A stretch of DNA of 64,000 nucleotides from UBA11222 sp030652895 (GTDB lineage Bacteria; Pseudomonadota; Alphaproteobacteria; UBA11222): the NCBI GenBank assembly GCA_038318895.1, contig JBBQCS010000003.1, positions 1 through 64,000 of the forward strand, written 5' to 3'. Made by a program: the position numbers and the translations under genes. Numbering within the stretch: position 1 is the first letter of the stretch; each line of letters starts with the position of its first letter. Positions 8,373 through 17,873 of the stretch are shown piece after piece. Below the pieces are notes generated by a model. That model saw only the letters and a list, made by a program, of their open reading frames with translations. It had not been told where the DNA came from and did no database searches.

Positions 8373-9448
8373 ACTTTCTAAAACTCTTGCCGGTATTTTT
8401 TTGTGGGCTTGGTCTTGCAGCCTGTGGCGAAGCGCAACAAGAAGTTCTAAGCGAGACGTCAACACCTGTAAGCGTCAACACGGAGGTAGTGCAGCTAACT
8501 GTGCTGCCACGTCTTTATGCAGCACCGGGTTCTGTCGTCTCCGATGAAACCATCCATATCGCGTCACGGGCAACTGGATTTATCCAGCAGATAACGGTAC
8601 GCGAGGGGGATCGGGTAAAATCGGGCGCGCTACTGGCGCAAATCGATCAGAGCGATCTTGAAGGCGCCATTAAACAGGCCGAAGCCGCATTAAAAGCCGC
8701 AGAAACCGAAATGGAGGACGCGGCGCGCGATCTTGCCCGTATCGAGGAGCTGGCGGCTAGCGGCGCTGTCGCCACGGAGACTGTTCGCAAGGCCAGGGTG
8801 CGGCGCAGCCTGGCCCAATCCCGCAAAGTGGAAGCCACGGCGGCCCGCGACACCGCCCACGCCCAGTTACGCTATACCCGGATCACCAGCCCAGTCGATG
8901 GCGTGGTGGTCGAGCGCCACGCAGAACCAGGCAGCCTTGCCACGCCGGGCAAGCCGCTGCTGGTGATCGTGTCCGACCGCGCCGTGCTGTTTGAGACATT
9001 TATCCCGGAGAAACTGGTCGCGCATGTTCGCATCGGCGACCGTGCATTCATTCGAATCGATTCACTTTCCATAACGCTGGAAGGCGTTGTGGTGCGGGTT
9101 GTTCCGGCAGGAGATCCCGTCACCCGGCGCTTTCTGGTCAAGATTGCGTTCAACGTGCAAAGCGGGCTGCTGAGCGGCATGTTCGGCCGGGCAACATTTC
9201 AGACCGGCGAGGACCAGAGCCACGTTGTTCCGCCCGGCGCCATTGTCGTGCGCGGCGGACTGCGCGGCGTTTTTGAAATTGACGACGCAAACATCGCCCG
9301 CTTCCGGTGGCTTCACACGGGCCGGGAAAGCAGCGATTGGATCGAAGTGCAATCAGGCCTTATGGGGGGCGAACGCATCGCCGTCAGCGGGCTCGATGCG
9401 CTGCGCGATGGTTTGCCGGTGACACCCGTTACGGGTGATGGCAAGTGA
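8369..9448 (+). CDS. RND efflux periplasmic adaptor (membrane fusion protein)
   Basis: This is a 359-residue HlyD/AcrA-type adaptor that links an inner-membrane RND pump to an outer-membrane channel. The leader ends in a lipobox (LGLAACG, Cys19), so the mature protein is lipid-anchored in the periplasm. The order is barrel/lipoyl half (GFIQQITVREGDRVKSGALL), alpha-helical hairpin (about 90-155), second lipoyl half (YTRITSPVDGVVVERHAEPG) and beta-barrel. It overlaps tetR and the RND gene by 4 bases each, giving a tightly coupled tetR-MFP-RND operon. No outer-membrane factor gene is nearby, so a TolC-like protein encoded elsewhere is presumably used. Confidence 0.93.
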   Translation: MNFLKLLPVFFCGLGLAACGEAQQEVLSETSTPVSVNTEVVQLTVLPRLYAAPGSVVSDETIHIASRATGFIQQITVREGDRVKSGALLAQIDQSDLEGAIKQAEAALKAAETEMEDAARDLARIEELAASGAVATETVRKARVRRSLAQSRKVEATAARDTAHAQLRYTRITSPVDGVVVERHAEPGSLATPGKPLLVIVSDRAVLFETFIPEKLVAHVRIGDRAFIRIDSLSITLEGVVVRVVPAGDPVTRRFLVKIAFNVQSGLLSGMFGRATFQTGEDQSHVVPPGAIVVRGGLRGVFEIDDANIARFRWLHTGRESSDWIEVQSGLMGGERIAVSGLDALRDGLPVTPVTGDGK

Positions 9449-12400
9449 CTAACCCCCCGGTGAATATCGCTGGCTGGCTGGCGGAGCAGTTTGTCACATC
9501 GAAACTGACCATTTTATTGCTGCTTACCGCTGCCATAGTCGGACTGCTGGCCCTGTTCTTCATGCCGCGAGAGGAAAATCCGCAGATCAAGGTGCCCGCA
9601 GCGGAGGTGCGCGTCACCATGCCGGGCGCGTCGGCGCGCGAGATGCACAATCTGGTTCTCTCTCCGCTTGAGGGCGTTCTGAATGAACTTGAAGGGGTAA
9701 AGCATACTTACGGGATAGCCTCCAACTCGCTGGCTCTTGTCTCGGTGGAGTTTGAAGTCGGGCTGGACAAGGAACAATCGCTGGTGCGGCTGTATGACCG
9801 CATACTTCTCAACCGCCGCCAGCTGCCAAAGGAAGCCAGCGACCCGGTCGTCAAATCCGTTGATGTCGATGACGTGCCATTTCTGACAGTAACGCTGGCG
9901 TCGGAAAAGTATGACGATTACGCTCTGAAACGCCTGGCGGACCGCATGGCTGACAGACTGCGCAGTTTGCGCCATGTATCCGTCGTCGAGGTGCATGGCG
10001 GGCGTGACCGGGAAATCCGTCTGGAGATAGACCCCGAGCGCCTGCAGGCGTTTGACGTGTCACCGCTGGACGCCGTCAACGTTATTTCCGCCAATAATGT
10101 CGCTGCCCCCATCGGGGCATGGGTGCAAAACAACAGGCTGGAAACGGTTTTTCTGAACAGCCCGCTTAAATCCGCCGAGGATCTGAAATCCCTGATCATA
10201 ACGCTGCATCAGGGGCGCCCGGTGCGGGTTGAGGACATAGCCGATGTAATTGACGGGCCTGCAACAGAGCGTGAATCGTTCAGCCGCTTTGGTTACGGGC
10301 CGGCGTCGCCGCATTTTGATAGCGGCAAGACACAGGAGATGCCCGCAGTTATTATCGCGGTCGCGAAGCAGAAAGGCGCCAACGCGGTTGAAGCGGCGAA
10401 ATCCGTCAGAAGCCGCATTAGCGCCATGCAGGCGGCGTTTGTTCCACAAGACGTGCAGGTGGAAATCACCCGCGACGATGGCCGGCGCGCCAACGCGTCC
10501 GTGAACAATTTGCTCAGTCATCTGATGTTCGCCATAGCAGCGGTTTTCTTTGTGCTGATTTTTTTCCTGGGCTGGCGTGAAGCAGTTATCGTCACCATAA
10601 ACGTACCCGTGATCGTGTTTTTCACCCTTGCAGCGGATTATCTGGTTGGCATCAGCATAAATCGCATTACGCTGTTCGGAATGATCCTGGCGTTGGGCCT
10701 GCTTGTTGATGACGCCATTGTCGTTCTGGAGAATATCAACCGGCGCTACGCAGCCGGCAACGGCGACAAGCGCGCACTTACCGTTCAGGCCGCCAATGAG
10801 GTCGGCAATCCGACCAACCTCGCAACGTTCACAGTCATCGCCGTGTTCCTGTCCCTGAGCGTTGTGACCGGCATGAACGGCGACTATTTTCATCCCATCG
10901 TGTTCAGTGTGCCGGTGGCCATGGGAGCGTCCCTGCTGGCGGCCTATATCGTCGCCCCCTGGGCCGCGCATCGTTGGCTGCCGATGACGGTGAATGGGGA
11001 TGATGCGGCGCACCAGACAAGCCCCCGGGCGCAGGTAATATACCGCCGGTTGCTGGCGCCCTTGCTGGACCAGCGCCGCTATCAGCGCTGGGGAATCGCG
11101 GCGATGGTGGTGTTGACCGTTGGCGCGTTTTTCTTTCCCGTCTGGCAATTCGTCCGGCCGCAGGGGATCGGCGGGCCATTGTCGTTTTGGGCCATGACCG
11201 TCGGCCTGATGCCGAGGGACGACACCAATACCTTTAACGTCACGCTGGGCCTGCCGGAGAACACGCCGGTGGAAATTACCGCGCGCATGGCGGGCGAACT
11301 GACGGAACTGTTGCGCGGGGATCCGCACGTCGCCGATTACCAGACCTATATTGGCATGCCAGGGGTGTCCGATTTTAGCGGTCTGTTGCGGGGCAACAAT
11401 AACCGGCGCGGCCAGCATTTGGCGGAAATCAGGGTGAATCTGCGGGACAAGTCAGCGCGAAAGGATTCCTCCAACGAAATTGTCCGCCGTCTGAGGAAAC
11501 AGATTAAACCCGTTATGGCGCGGTATCCAGGCAGCACGGTACAGCTTGTCGAAGACCCCCCAGGGCCTCCCTCGCGCAGCACGATGCTTGCTGAAATTTA
11601 CGGGCCTGACCCATACCAGTTGCATGCGATCGCGGCCATGGTGCGCAAGGAGTTTGAAAGCGTTTACGACATTGCCGAGGTGACCGACACCATTCCAGCC
11701 GATGTGCTTCGCCATCAGGTCATGGTGGACCGTGACAAGGCGGCGCTTTCCGGCGTGAGCCCGGCCTCGGCCGCTACGGCGCTGCAGGCCTTGTTTGGCG
11801 GGGTGGTCATTGGCCGCGCCCATCTGGAGGACGAACAGAACCCGGTCGCCATCCGGCTGATGGCGCCGCAACGCTATGCGATGTCTCCGGACCAGATGGA
11901 ACGCATTACCGTTCCAAACGCCAATGGCGCCAGAATCGCCCTGTCCGAAATCACACACACAGTATCCGTAACGGAAGACTGGCCGATCCTGACCAAAAAC
12001 AATGAATTTGTGAGTTTTGTGGGCGGTGAATTAGACACCGCCTCGCCGGTCTACGCCGTGCTGGATCTGGACCAGAGGCTTGACGGGCGTGAACTGCCTG
12101 GGGGCACCAGGTTAAGCACTGGCAATTTGACACTCATTCCTGCCGAAGTGAACACCATATCCGGTTATCATTTGCTCTGGGATGGGGAAATGCGTCTGAC
12201 CCTGGACGCGTTTCGCGACATGAGCGGCTCGCTTACTGTCGCTGTCGGCTTCGTCTATCTTCTTCTGGTGGCGTATTACCGCTCGTTCGCCATCCCCCTG
12301 ATTGCCATGGCGGCCATCCCCGCGGCCTTTGTCGGTGTATTTCCGGCGCACTGGGCCACGGGCACCTGGTTCTCGATGGCGTCAATGATCGGGATCGTCG

Positions 12401-12708
12401 CGCTAGCGGGAATTGTCGTGCGCAGTTCGCTGCTGGTGATTGATTTTATCCGCGATAACGAAGCCCTGGGCATGCCCTTACGCGAGGCCGCGCTGCAAGC
12501 CGGGGCCGTGCGGCTGCGGCCAATCATGCTGACGTCGTCCGCAATTGTGCTGGGCTCAGCGGTAATTTACGCCGACCCGATGTTTTCCGGCATGGCGGTC
12601 AGCCTGATCGCCGGGACAATAATGTCTACAGCTTTGACTATCTTTCTGATTCCGACCTTATATTTCCGGTTTGCGTCCAAAAGACGGATTCGGGGCCAAG
12701 CCTATTAG
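9445..12708 (+). CDS. RND efflux transporter permease
   Basis: This is a 1087-residue resistance-nodulation-division pump of the hydrophobe/amphiphile type. It has the expected layout: TM1 near residue 25, a large periplasmic loop, a TM bundle with the proton-relay pair (GLLVDDAIVVLENINRRY), a second periplasmic loop from about 580, and a C-terminal TM bundle (GIVALAGIVVRSSLLVIDF). The GTG start at 9445 overlaps the adaptor gene. It exports hydrophobic compounds using the proton motive force; the substrate cannot be predicted. No residues look missing and the length is normal for the family. Confidence 0.94.
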   Translation: MTNPPVNIAGWLAEQFVTSKLTILLLLTAAIVGLLALFFMPREENPQIKVPAAEVRVTMPGASAREMHNLVLSPLEGVLNELEGVKHTYGIASNSLALVSVEFEVGLDKEQSLVRLYDRILLNRRQLPKEASDPVVKSVDVDDVPFLTVTLASEKYDDYALKRLADRMADRLRSLRHVSVVEVHGGRDREIRLEIDPERLQAFDVSPLDAVNVISANNVAAPIGAWVQNNRLETVFLNSPLKSAEDLKSLIITLHQGRPVRVEDIADVIDGPATERESFSRFGYGPASPHFDSGKTQEMPAVIIAVAKQKGANAVEAAKSVRSRISAMQAAFVPQDVQVEITRDDGRRANASVNNLLSHLMFAIAAVFFVLIFFLGWREAVIVTINVPVIVFFTLAADYLVGISINRITLFGMILALGLLVDDAIVVLENINRRYAAGNGDKRALTVQAANEVGNPTNLATFTVIAVFLSLSVVTGMNGDYFHPIVFSVPVAMGASLLAAYIVAPWAAHRWLPMTVNGDDAAHQTSPRAQVIYRRLLAPLLDQRRYQRWGIAAMVVLTVGAFFFPVWQFVRPQGIGGPLSFWAMTVGLMPRDDTNTFNVTLGLPENTPVEITARMAGELTELLRGDPHVADYQTYIGMPGVSDFSGLLRGNNNRRGQHLAEIRVNLRDKSARKDSSNEIVRRLRKQIKPVMARYPGSTVQLVEDPPGPPSRSTMLAEIYGPDPYQLHAIAAMVRKEFESVYDIAEVTDTIPADVLRHQVMVDRDKAALSGVSPASAATALQALFGGVVIGRAHLEDEQNPVAIRLMAPQRYAMSPDQMERITVPNANGARIALSEITHTVSVTEDWPILTKNNEFVSFVGGELDTASPVYAVLDLDQRLDGRELPGGTRLSTGNLTLIPAEVNTISGYHLLWDGEMRLTLDAFRDMSGSLTVAVGFVYLLLVAYYRSFAIPLIAMAAIPAAFVGVFPAHWATGTWFSMASMIGIVALAGIVVRSSLLVIDFIRDNEALGMPLREAALQAGAVRLRPIMLTSSAIVLGSAVIYADPMFSGMAVSLIAGTIMSTALTIFLIPTLYFRFASKRRIRGQAY

Positions 12709-12883
12709 TGGCGGACGGGCGCATGGCGTTGTTGACAAACACGCCTTATTGTCTATTGTCACCAGCAAAGAGCCTAGATTAGCGGGTACCGCAAGATTCG
12801 CCCCGGATATATCACGAATATTTTCTCTAGTGCCTCTATTGGTAACATTAGTCAGTAACAATTGCAGGTAGTCCCAACCACAG

Positions 12884-14311
12884 ATGGACTTTTCTAATCT
12901 CGGTCTGAGTTCAGACCTGCTGCGCGCCGTTAGCGACGCCGGCTATTCAACGCCCACGCCAATCCAGGCGGAAGCCATCCCCGAAATTCTTTCTGGCCGG
13001 GATATTCTCGGTATCGCGCAAACAGGCACCGGTAAAACCGCCGGCTTCACGCTTCCGATGATCGATTTGCTGGCGCAGGGCCGGGCCAAGGCGCGCATGC
13101 CGCGTACGTTGATCCTGGAGCCGACTCGCGAACTTGCCATGCAGGTCAGCGAGAATTTTGAAACTTACGGCAAATACCACAAGCTCAGCATGGCGCTGCT
13201 GATTGGCGGCGTATCGTTCAATGATCAGGCGAAACTGATTGACCGGGGCGTCGATGTGCTGATTGCGACGCCGGGGCGACTGCTGGATCATTTCGGGCGC
13301 GGCAAGCTGATGCTGCACGGGGTCGAAATTCTGGTGATCGACGAAGCCGACCGCATGCTCGATATGGGCTTCATCCCGGATATTGAAAAAATTTGCAGCC
13401 TGCTGCCCCCCACCCGCCAAACCCTATTTTTTTCGGCCACCATGCCAGGCGAAATCCAGCGCCTGACGAAAGCCTTTCTGAACGATCCCAAGCGCATCGA
13501 AGTGGCGTCGCCCACGTCCGCCGCCAAGACCGTAAAACAGTCTCTGGTAATGGTGGACGCGCGCGGAAAACGCAAGGCACTGCGGTCATTGCTGCGTTCG
13601 GAGCCGGTAGCCAACGCCATAATTTTCTGCAATCGCAAACGCGACGTGGATATGTTGTTTCGCAGCCTGAAAGAACATGGCTTCAGTGTCGGTGCACTGC
13701 ATGGCGACATGGAGCAGCGACACCGGCTACAGGTGCTGGAGCAATTCAAGACCGATGAAATTCAGTTGCTGGTGGCCAGCGATGTCGCCGCACGTGGCCT
13801 GGATATTCCCAAGGTCAGCCACGTCTTCAACTTTGACGTTCCAATCCACTCTGAAGACTATATTCACCGCATCGGGCGCACCGGGCGCGCGGGCCGTGAA
13901 GGTTTTGCGTTTATGTTCGCCTCCCCTGCCGAAGCGAAGTATGTCGACGCCATTGAACGCATGACGGGTATTGCAATACCGAGGACCGAGAGCACACCGC
14001 AGACCACCGCGGCTGAGCAAGATGAACAACCTCAGGTAGACCAAAAATCCGAGGAAACGCCAAAGCGCCGCAGACCAGCGGCGAGACGTGCAAAAACCGA
14101 GAAGCTGCCTGAACCCGCCGCGGTCGCGCCGGCGGATAAACCGGTTGAGCAGCCTATCAATGATCGCCATGTTTCACGCCCGCTACACGCAGACGATGAT
14201 CGTCGAGGTAATCAGCGTGTTGTAGGCATGGGTGACCATGTGCCCGCGTTCATCCTGCGTCCCGTACCGGGAAATCTGATAAAATCGGCTGCCCAGCCGG
14301 AATCTGAATAG
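12884..14311 (+). CDS. rhlE: DEAD-box RNA helicase (RhlE-like)
   Basis: This is a 475-residue ATP-dependent RNA helicase. The helicase motifs are all present in order: the Q motif (TPIQAEAIP), motif I (AQTGTGKT), Ia (PTRELAMQ), II DEAD (VIDEADRMLDMGF), III SAT, V (ARGLDIPKV) and VI (HRIGRTGRAGREG). The C-terminal tail after residue 365 is basic and low in complexity (KRRRPAARRAKTEKL), typical of RhlE proteins, and ends with a conserved-looking HVPAFILRPV segment. It probably acts in ribosome assembly or mRNA decay, often at low temperature. The 175-base gap before it holds no gene; a TTGACA at 12732 lacks a good -10. Confidence 0.93.
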   Translation: MDFSNLGLSSDLLRAVSDAGYSTPTPIQAEAIPEILSGRDILGIAQTGTGKTAGFTLPMIDLLAQGRAKARMPRTLILEPTRELAMQVSENFETYGKYHKLSMALLIGGVSFNDQAKLIDRGVDVLIATPGRLLDHFGRGKLMLHGVEILVIDEADRMLDMGFIPDIEKICSLLPPTRQTLFFSATMPGEIQRLTKAFLNDPKRIEVASPTSAAKTVKQSLVMVDARGKRKALRSLLRSEPVANAIIFCNRKRDVDMLFRSLKEHGFSVGALHGDMEQRHRLQVLEQFKTDEIQLLVASDVAARGLDIPKVSHVFNFDVPIHSEDYIHRIGRTGRAGREGFAFMFASPAEAKYVDAIERMTGIAIPRTESTPQTTAAEQDEQPQVDQKSEETPKRRRPAARRAKTEKLPEPAAVAPADKPVEQPINDRHVSRPLHADDDRRGNQRVVGMGDHVPAFILRPVPGNLIKSAAQPESE

Positions 14312-14415
14312 GCGTCTGGGCAACCTATCCTTCTCATCACTGAAATTTGTTTTTGCGCCAACCTGTGCAACCGCATACCATTCTCGTATGTGTCGTCACC
14401 CGCTGGAGATATTTC

Positions 14416-15828
14416 ATGCGCATACAAACACTTGTTCTGCCGTCTCGGTTTGAAAACAGCGTAATCCGGTTTTGCGCAACAATCATAGGTGTCGTGGCGC
14501 TGTCTTCCTCTGCACTCGCCGGCGTGCCCGCAGAAGTTGCCGAACGCCTCGGCACGGACCTGACCCCGATGGGGTCTCAGAAGTCCGGCAATAAAGACGG
14601 CACAATTCCGGAATGGACCGGTGGACTGCAAACACCCCCGGCGAATGTCACGTACAAAATTGGCGACCGACACCCCGATCCTTATGCCGACGACAAAATC
14701 CTGTTCACCATCACCGCAGCCAATGCAGGTCAGTACGAAAAAAATCTGACTGAAACAACCCGGGCAATGTTCGCCAATTATCCTGATACATACAAAATAA
14801 ATATTTTTCCCGGAAGGCGCTCTTGTGCGCAGCCTGCCGCAGTCTATGCCATGATAAAACAGAACGCGTTGACCAGCGACGAGACACCCGATGGCGCGGG
14901 GCTGACGGGCGCAATACGCGGTACCGCGTTTCCGATCCCCAGCACCGCGCAGAAAATCATGTGGAACCACAAACTCAAATTTCGGAATTTCAAGGTAACG
15001 CGGCAGTTTGTGGCGGCGGTTCCGACCCGAGGCGGCGAATTTTCGCCCTATGTCGTACAAGATGAGGTCCTGCAAAGCTATTCGGATCCGACTAAAACCG
15101 ACGTCTCAGAACTCGGCAACATCAGCTTGAGATATATAGCTAATACCATCGCGCCCGCGCGGGCCGCCGGCAATGTGGTTATGGTGCATGAAACCATCAA
15201 CCAGTCCGAAGGCTCCCGCAAGGCGTGGGTCTACAGCCCTGGCACCCGCCGTGTCCGTCGCGCCCCCGATATTGCCTATGATAATCCCGGCACCAATTCG
15301 GACGGGCTGCAAACCGTTGACAGTTTCGGCGGGTTTAATGGCGCGACCGACCGCTATGACTGGACATATATTGGCCGTCAGGAGGCCTATGTTCCTGCAA
15401 ACAACTACCGCATGGAACAAAGCGACCTTCAGTACAAAGATATCTTTACTGCAGGTGGGCATATCAATCAGGACTTGCCGCGGTATGAGCTTCAGCGCAC
15501 GGAAGTGATTGAGGCCAATCTGCGCGCGAGTGTCCGCCATCTTTACCCCAAGCGGAAATTCTGGATAGAAACTGACGCATGGGACGTAATCAATACCAGC
15601 CAATATGATGCGCGTGGGCAACTATGGCGGGTTCAGGAAATGTTTGCGTCCACTTATTATGAAGTTCCGGTTTGCGCCGGGGTTGGTGGCGTTTCTTACG
15701 ATCTCAATGCGGGACGTTATCTGGTTGGGGGGTTCACAAATCAGGAACCACCGATCAACTTTTTTGCCGATGAGCTAAAGGAAGACCGCTACACACCCGA
15801 TTCAATCCGCCGGCTGGGGGTTCGCTGA
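14416..15828 (+). CDS. DUF1329 domain envelope protein
   Basis: This is a 470-residue exported protein of the DUF1329 family. A signal peptide (RFCATIIGVVALSSSALA) is followed by the diagnostic mature start GVPAEVAERLGTDLTPMGS, then KDGTIPEWTGG, and later YSPGTRRVRRAPDIAYDNP and MEQSDLQYKDIF. Family members are often annotated as outer-membrane lipoprotein-sorting proteins and commonly sit beside RND exporters and DUF1302 proteins in hydrophobic-substrate catabolic loci. Here an RND pump lies two genes upstream. I chose ATG 14416, with CTGGAGA about 8 bases upstream, over a TTG at 14347 without a ribosome site. The exact role is unknown. Confidence 0.85.
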   Translation: MRIQTLVLPSRFENSVIRFCATIIGVVALSSSALAGVPAEVAERLGTDLTPMGSQKSGNKDGTIPEWTGGLQTPPANVTYKIGDRHPDPYADDKILFTITAANAGQYEKNLTETTRAMFANYPDTYKINIFPGRRSCAQPAAVYAMIKQNALTSDETPDGAGLTGAIRGTAFPIPSTAQKIMWNHKLKFRNFKVTRQFVAAVPTRGGEFSPYVVQDEVLQSYSDPTKTDVSELGNISLRYIANTIAPARAAGNVVMVHETINQSEGSRKAWVYSPGTRRVRRAPDIAYDNPGTNSDGLQTVDSFGGFNGATDRYDWTYIGRQEAYVPANNYRMEQSDLQYKDIFTAGGHINQDLPRYELQRTEVIEANLRASVRHLYPKRKFWIETDAWDVINTSQYDARGQLWRVQEMFASTYYEVPVCAGVGGVSYDLNAGRYLVGGFTNQEPPINFFADELKEDRYTPDSIRRLGVR

Positions 15829-15854
15829 TCCGTCAATCAGCAGACCGCCCGCCG

Positions 15855-17861
15855 CTATTCAAACTCCAGGATTATCTGATCGACCGCCAGGCTGTCGCCG
15901 GCCTGCACCTTGATAGCCGCAACGACGCCATCGCTTTCCGCGCGCAGAATATTCTGCATCTTCATAGCCTCCACGACCGCCAGCGTCTCGCCCGCCTTGA
16001 TCTCCTGCCCCACCTCGACAGCAATTGAAACCACGAGCCCCGGCATCGGGCACAGCAGGAATTTCGAGAGATCAGGCGCGATCTTCTCTGGCATCAGGGC
16101 AAACAGCTCCGCCGAACGGACACTGCGCATAACGCCCTTTACCGTGGCGCCGCGATGCGTCAACAACCGGTAACTTGCCTGCCGGTCAACCTGCACAATC
16201 AGGCGGCGGCCATCCACCGTGGCGCGCATTACCGGCTGCATCGGAGTCCAGTCCGTGACGACACGGCATGGCTTGGCGGCATCCGCAAATGTAACGGCGG
16301 CCCCCCCCTCTGTCAGCACGGCCTCCACCGGATAGCTTTCATCCTCCAGCGTCACCACCCATTCCTGACCACGGGGTTTTTGATAGTTTCCGTTAATCTG
16401 GCCGGATATTTGGCTGGCACGCGCGGCCTGCTGCAAATAGATGAAAGCCGTCAACGCCACCAGATCGCGCTTAATCTCTGGCGATAAGTGCGTACCATGA
16501 AACCCGTCGGGCCATTCCTCCGCGATGAAGGCTGTGGTAAGGCGCCCTTCCCCAAAACGAGGATGCTGCATCACTGCCGCGACGAAGGGCACATTGTGCT
16601 GAATACCGCGTATATGAAACGCATCCAGCGCATCGCTCATGGCGGCTATCGCTTCGCCGCGGGTGGCGGCGTGGGTGCACAGTTTTGCGATCATCGGATC
16701 GTAAAACATGGAAATTTCCGCGCCCTCAAACACCCCCGTATCGTTGCGTACGGTAACGCCATCTTGAATCGATTCCTCCGGCGGCTGATAGCGCACCAGA
16801 CGCCCGATGGACGGCAGGAAGTTGCGGAACGGATCTTCCGCATACACACGGCTTTCCATTGCCCAACCGTTCAGCTTTACATCCGTCTGAGTGATCGAAA
16901 GTTGCTCGCCTGCCGCTACGCGGATCATCTGTTCCACCAGGTCGATGCCGGTGATCAGTTCGGTTACCGGATGTTCCACCTGCAGGCGCGTATTCATTTC
17001 CAGAAAATAGAAGTTCCGGTCCTTGTCGACGATGAATTCCACCGTGCCCGCGGACTCATAATTCACGGCCCTGCACAGGGCGACCGACTGTTCGCCCATC
17101 GCCTTGCGGGTAGCTTCATCGAGGAACGGGCTGGGCGCCTCTTCGATCACCTTTTGGTGACGGCGCTGGATCGAACATTCGCGCTCGCCCAGATATAATG
17201 TGTTGCCGTGTTTGTCTGCCAGCACCTGAATTTCTATATGGCGTGGTTCGGTTACAAACTTTTCGACAAACACGCGGTCATCGCCGAAACTGGAAACCGC
17301 CTCTGCCGTGGCTGCGGGAAATCCTTCTCGTACTTCGGCTTCGTTCCAGGCGATGCGCATGCCCTTGCCGCCGCCGCCAGCCGACGCCTTCAGCATCACG
17401 GGATAGCCGATGTCCGATGCGATCTTTACCGCCTCGTCCGTATCCTTGATCACGCCCAGATAACCCGGCACCGTATTGACCTTGGCGGCGGCCGCCAGTT
17501 TTTTTGATTCAATCTTGTCGCCCATGGCCTGAATGGCGCGCACATTGGGGCCAATAAAGGCGATGCCTTCTTTTTGCAGGCGTTCCGCAAACGCCGTGTT
17601 TTCCGACAAAAAGCCATAGCCCGGATGCACGGCCTGTGCCCCGGTCTGCTTCACTGCCGCAATGATTTTGTCGGCGATCAGGTAAGATTCGCTGGCCGGC
17701 GGCGCGCCGATATGCACCGCTTCATCCGCCATCTTCACATGCAGCGCTGCCGCATCCGCGTCGGAATAAACAGCAACGGTTGCTATGCCCATTTTGCGCG
17801 CCGTCTTAATAACCCGGCAGGCGATTTCGCCGCGATTGGCGATCAGAATTTTTGTGAACAT
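15855..17861 (-). CDS. pccA: Propionyl-CoA carboxylase alpha subunit (biotin carboxylase/BCCP)
   Basis: This is a 668-residue biotin-dependent carboxylase subunit. The N-terminal biotin carboxylase part contains KILIANRGEIACRVIKTA, the ATP-grasp glycine loop (KASAGGGGKGMRIAW) and EMNTRLQVEHPVTE. A BT-type linker domain follows, and the biotinyl domain ends the protein with EAMKMQN, whose Lys carries biotin. It charges biotin with bicarbonate for transfer by the beta subunit encoded 12 bases upstream. The pair converts propionyl-CoA to methylmalonyl-CoA; acetyl-CoA or methylcrotonyl-CoA carboxylase are alternatives, but length and beta-subunit type favour PccA. Confidence 0.92.
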   Translation of the reverse strand: MFTKILIANRGEIACRVIKTARKMGIATVAVYSDADAAALHVKMADEAVHIGAPPASESYLIADKIIAAVKQTGAQAVHPGYGFLSENTAFAERLQKEGIAFIGPNVRAIQAMGDKIESKKLAAAAKVNTVPGYLGVIKDTDEAVKIASDIGYPVMLKASAGGGGKGMRIAWNEAEVREGFPAATAEAVSSFGDDRVFVEKFVTEPRHIEIQVLADKHGNTLYLGERECSIQRRHQKVIEEAPSPFLDEATRKAMGEQSVALCRAVNYESAGTVEFIVDKDRNFYFLEMNTRLQVEHPVTELITGIDLVEQMIRVAAGEQLSITQTDVKLNGWAMESRVYAEDPFRNFLPSIGRLVRYQPPEESIQDGVTVRNDTGVFEGAEISMFYDPMIAKLCTHAATRGEAIAAMSDALDAFHIRGIQHNVPFVAAVMQHPRFGEGRLTTAFIAEEWPDGFHGTHLSPEIKRDLVALTAFIYLQQAARASQISGQINGNYQKPRGQEWVVTLEDESYPVEAVLTEGGAAVTFADAAKPCRVVTDWTPMQPVMRATVDGRRLIVQVDRQASYRLLTHRGATVKGVMRSVRSAELFALMPEKIAPDLSKFLLCPMPGLVVSIAVEVGQEIKAGETLAVVEAMKMQNILRAESDGVVAAIKVQAGDSLAVDQIILEFE

Positions 17862-17873
17862 TATTTTTTCAGT

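Noticed and set aside
10060..11418. 452-codon minus-strand frame inside the RND gene
   Set aside because: It is the antisense of strongly conserved RND codons; composition rich in His/Gln/Arg and no domain.
12709..12883. TTGACA at 12732 as a promoter for the DEAD-box helicase, and small frames on both strands of this gap
   Set aside because: No acceptable -10 at 16-18 bases, and the frames have no ribosome site or homology.
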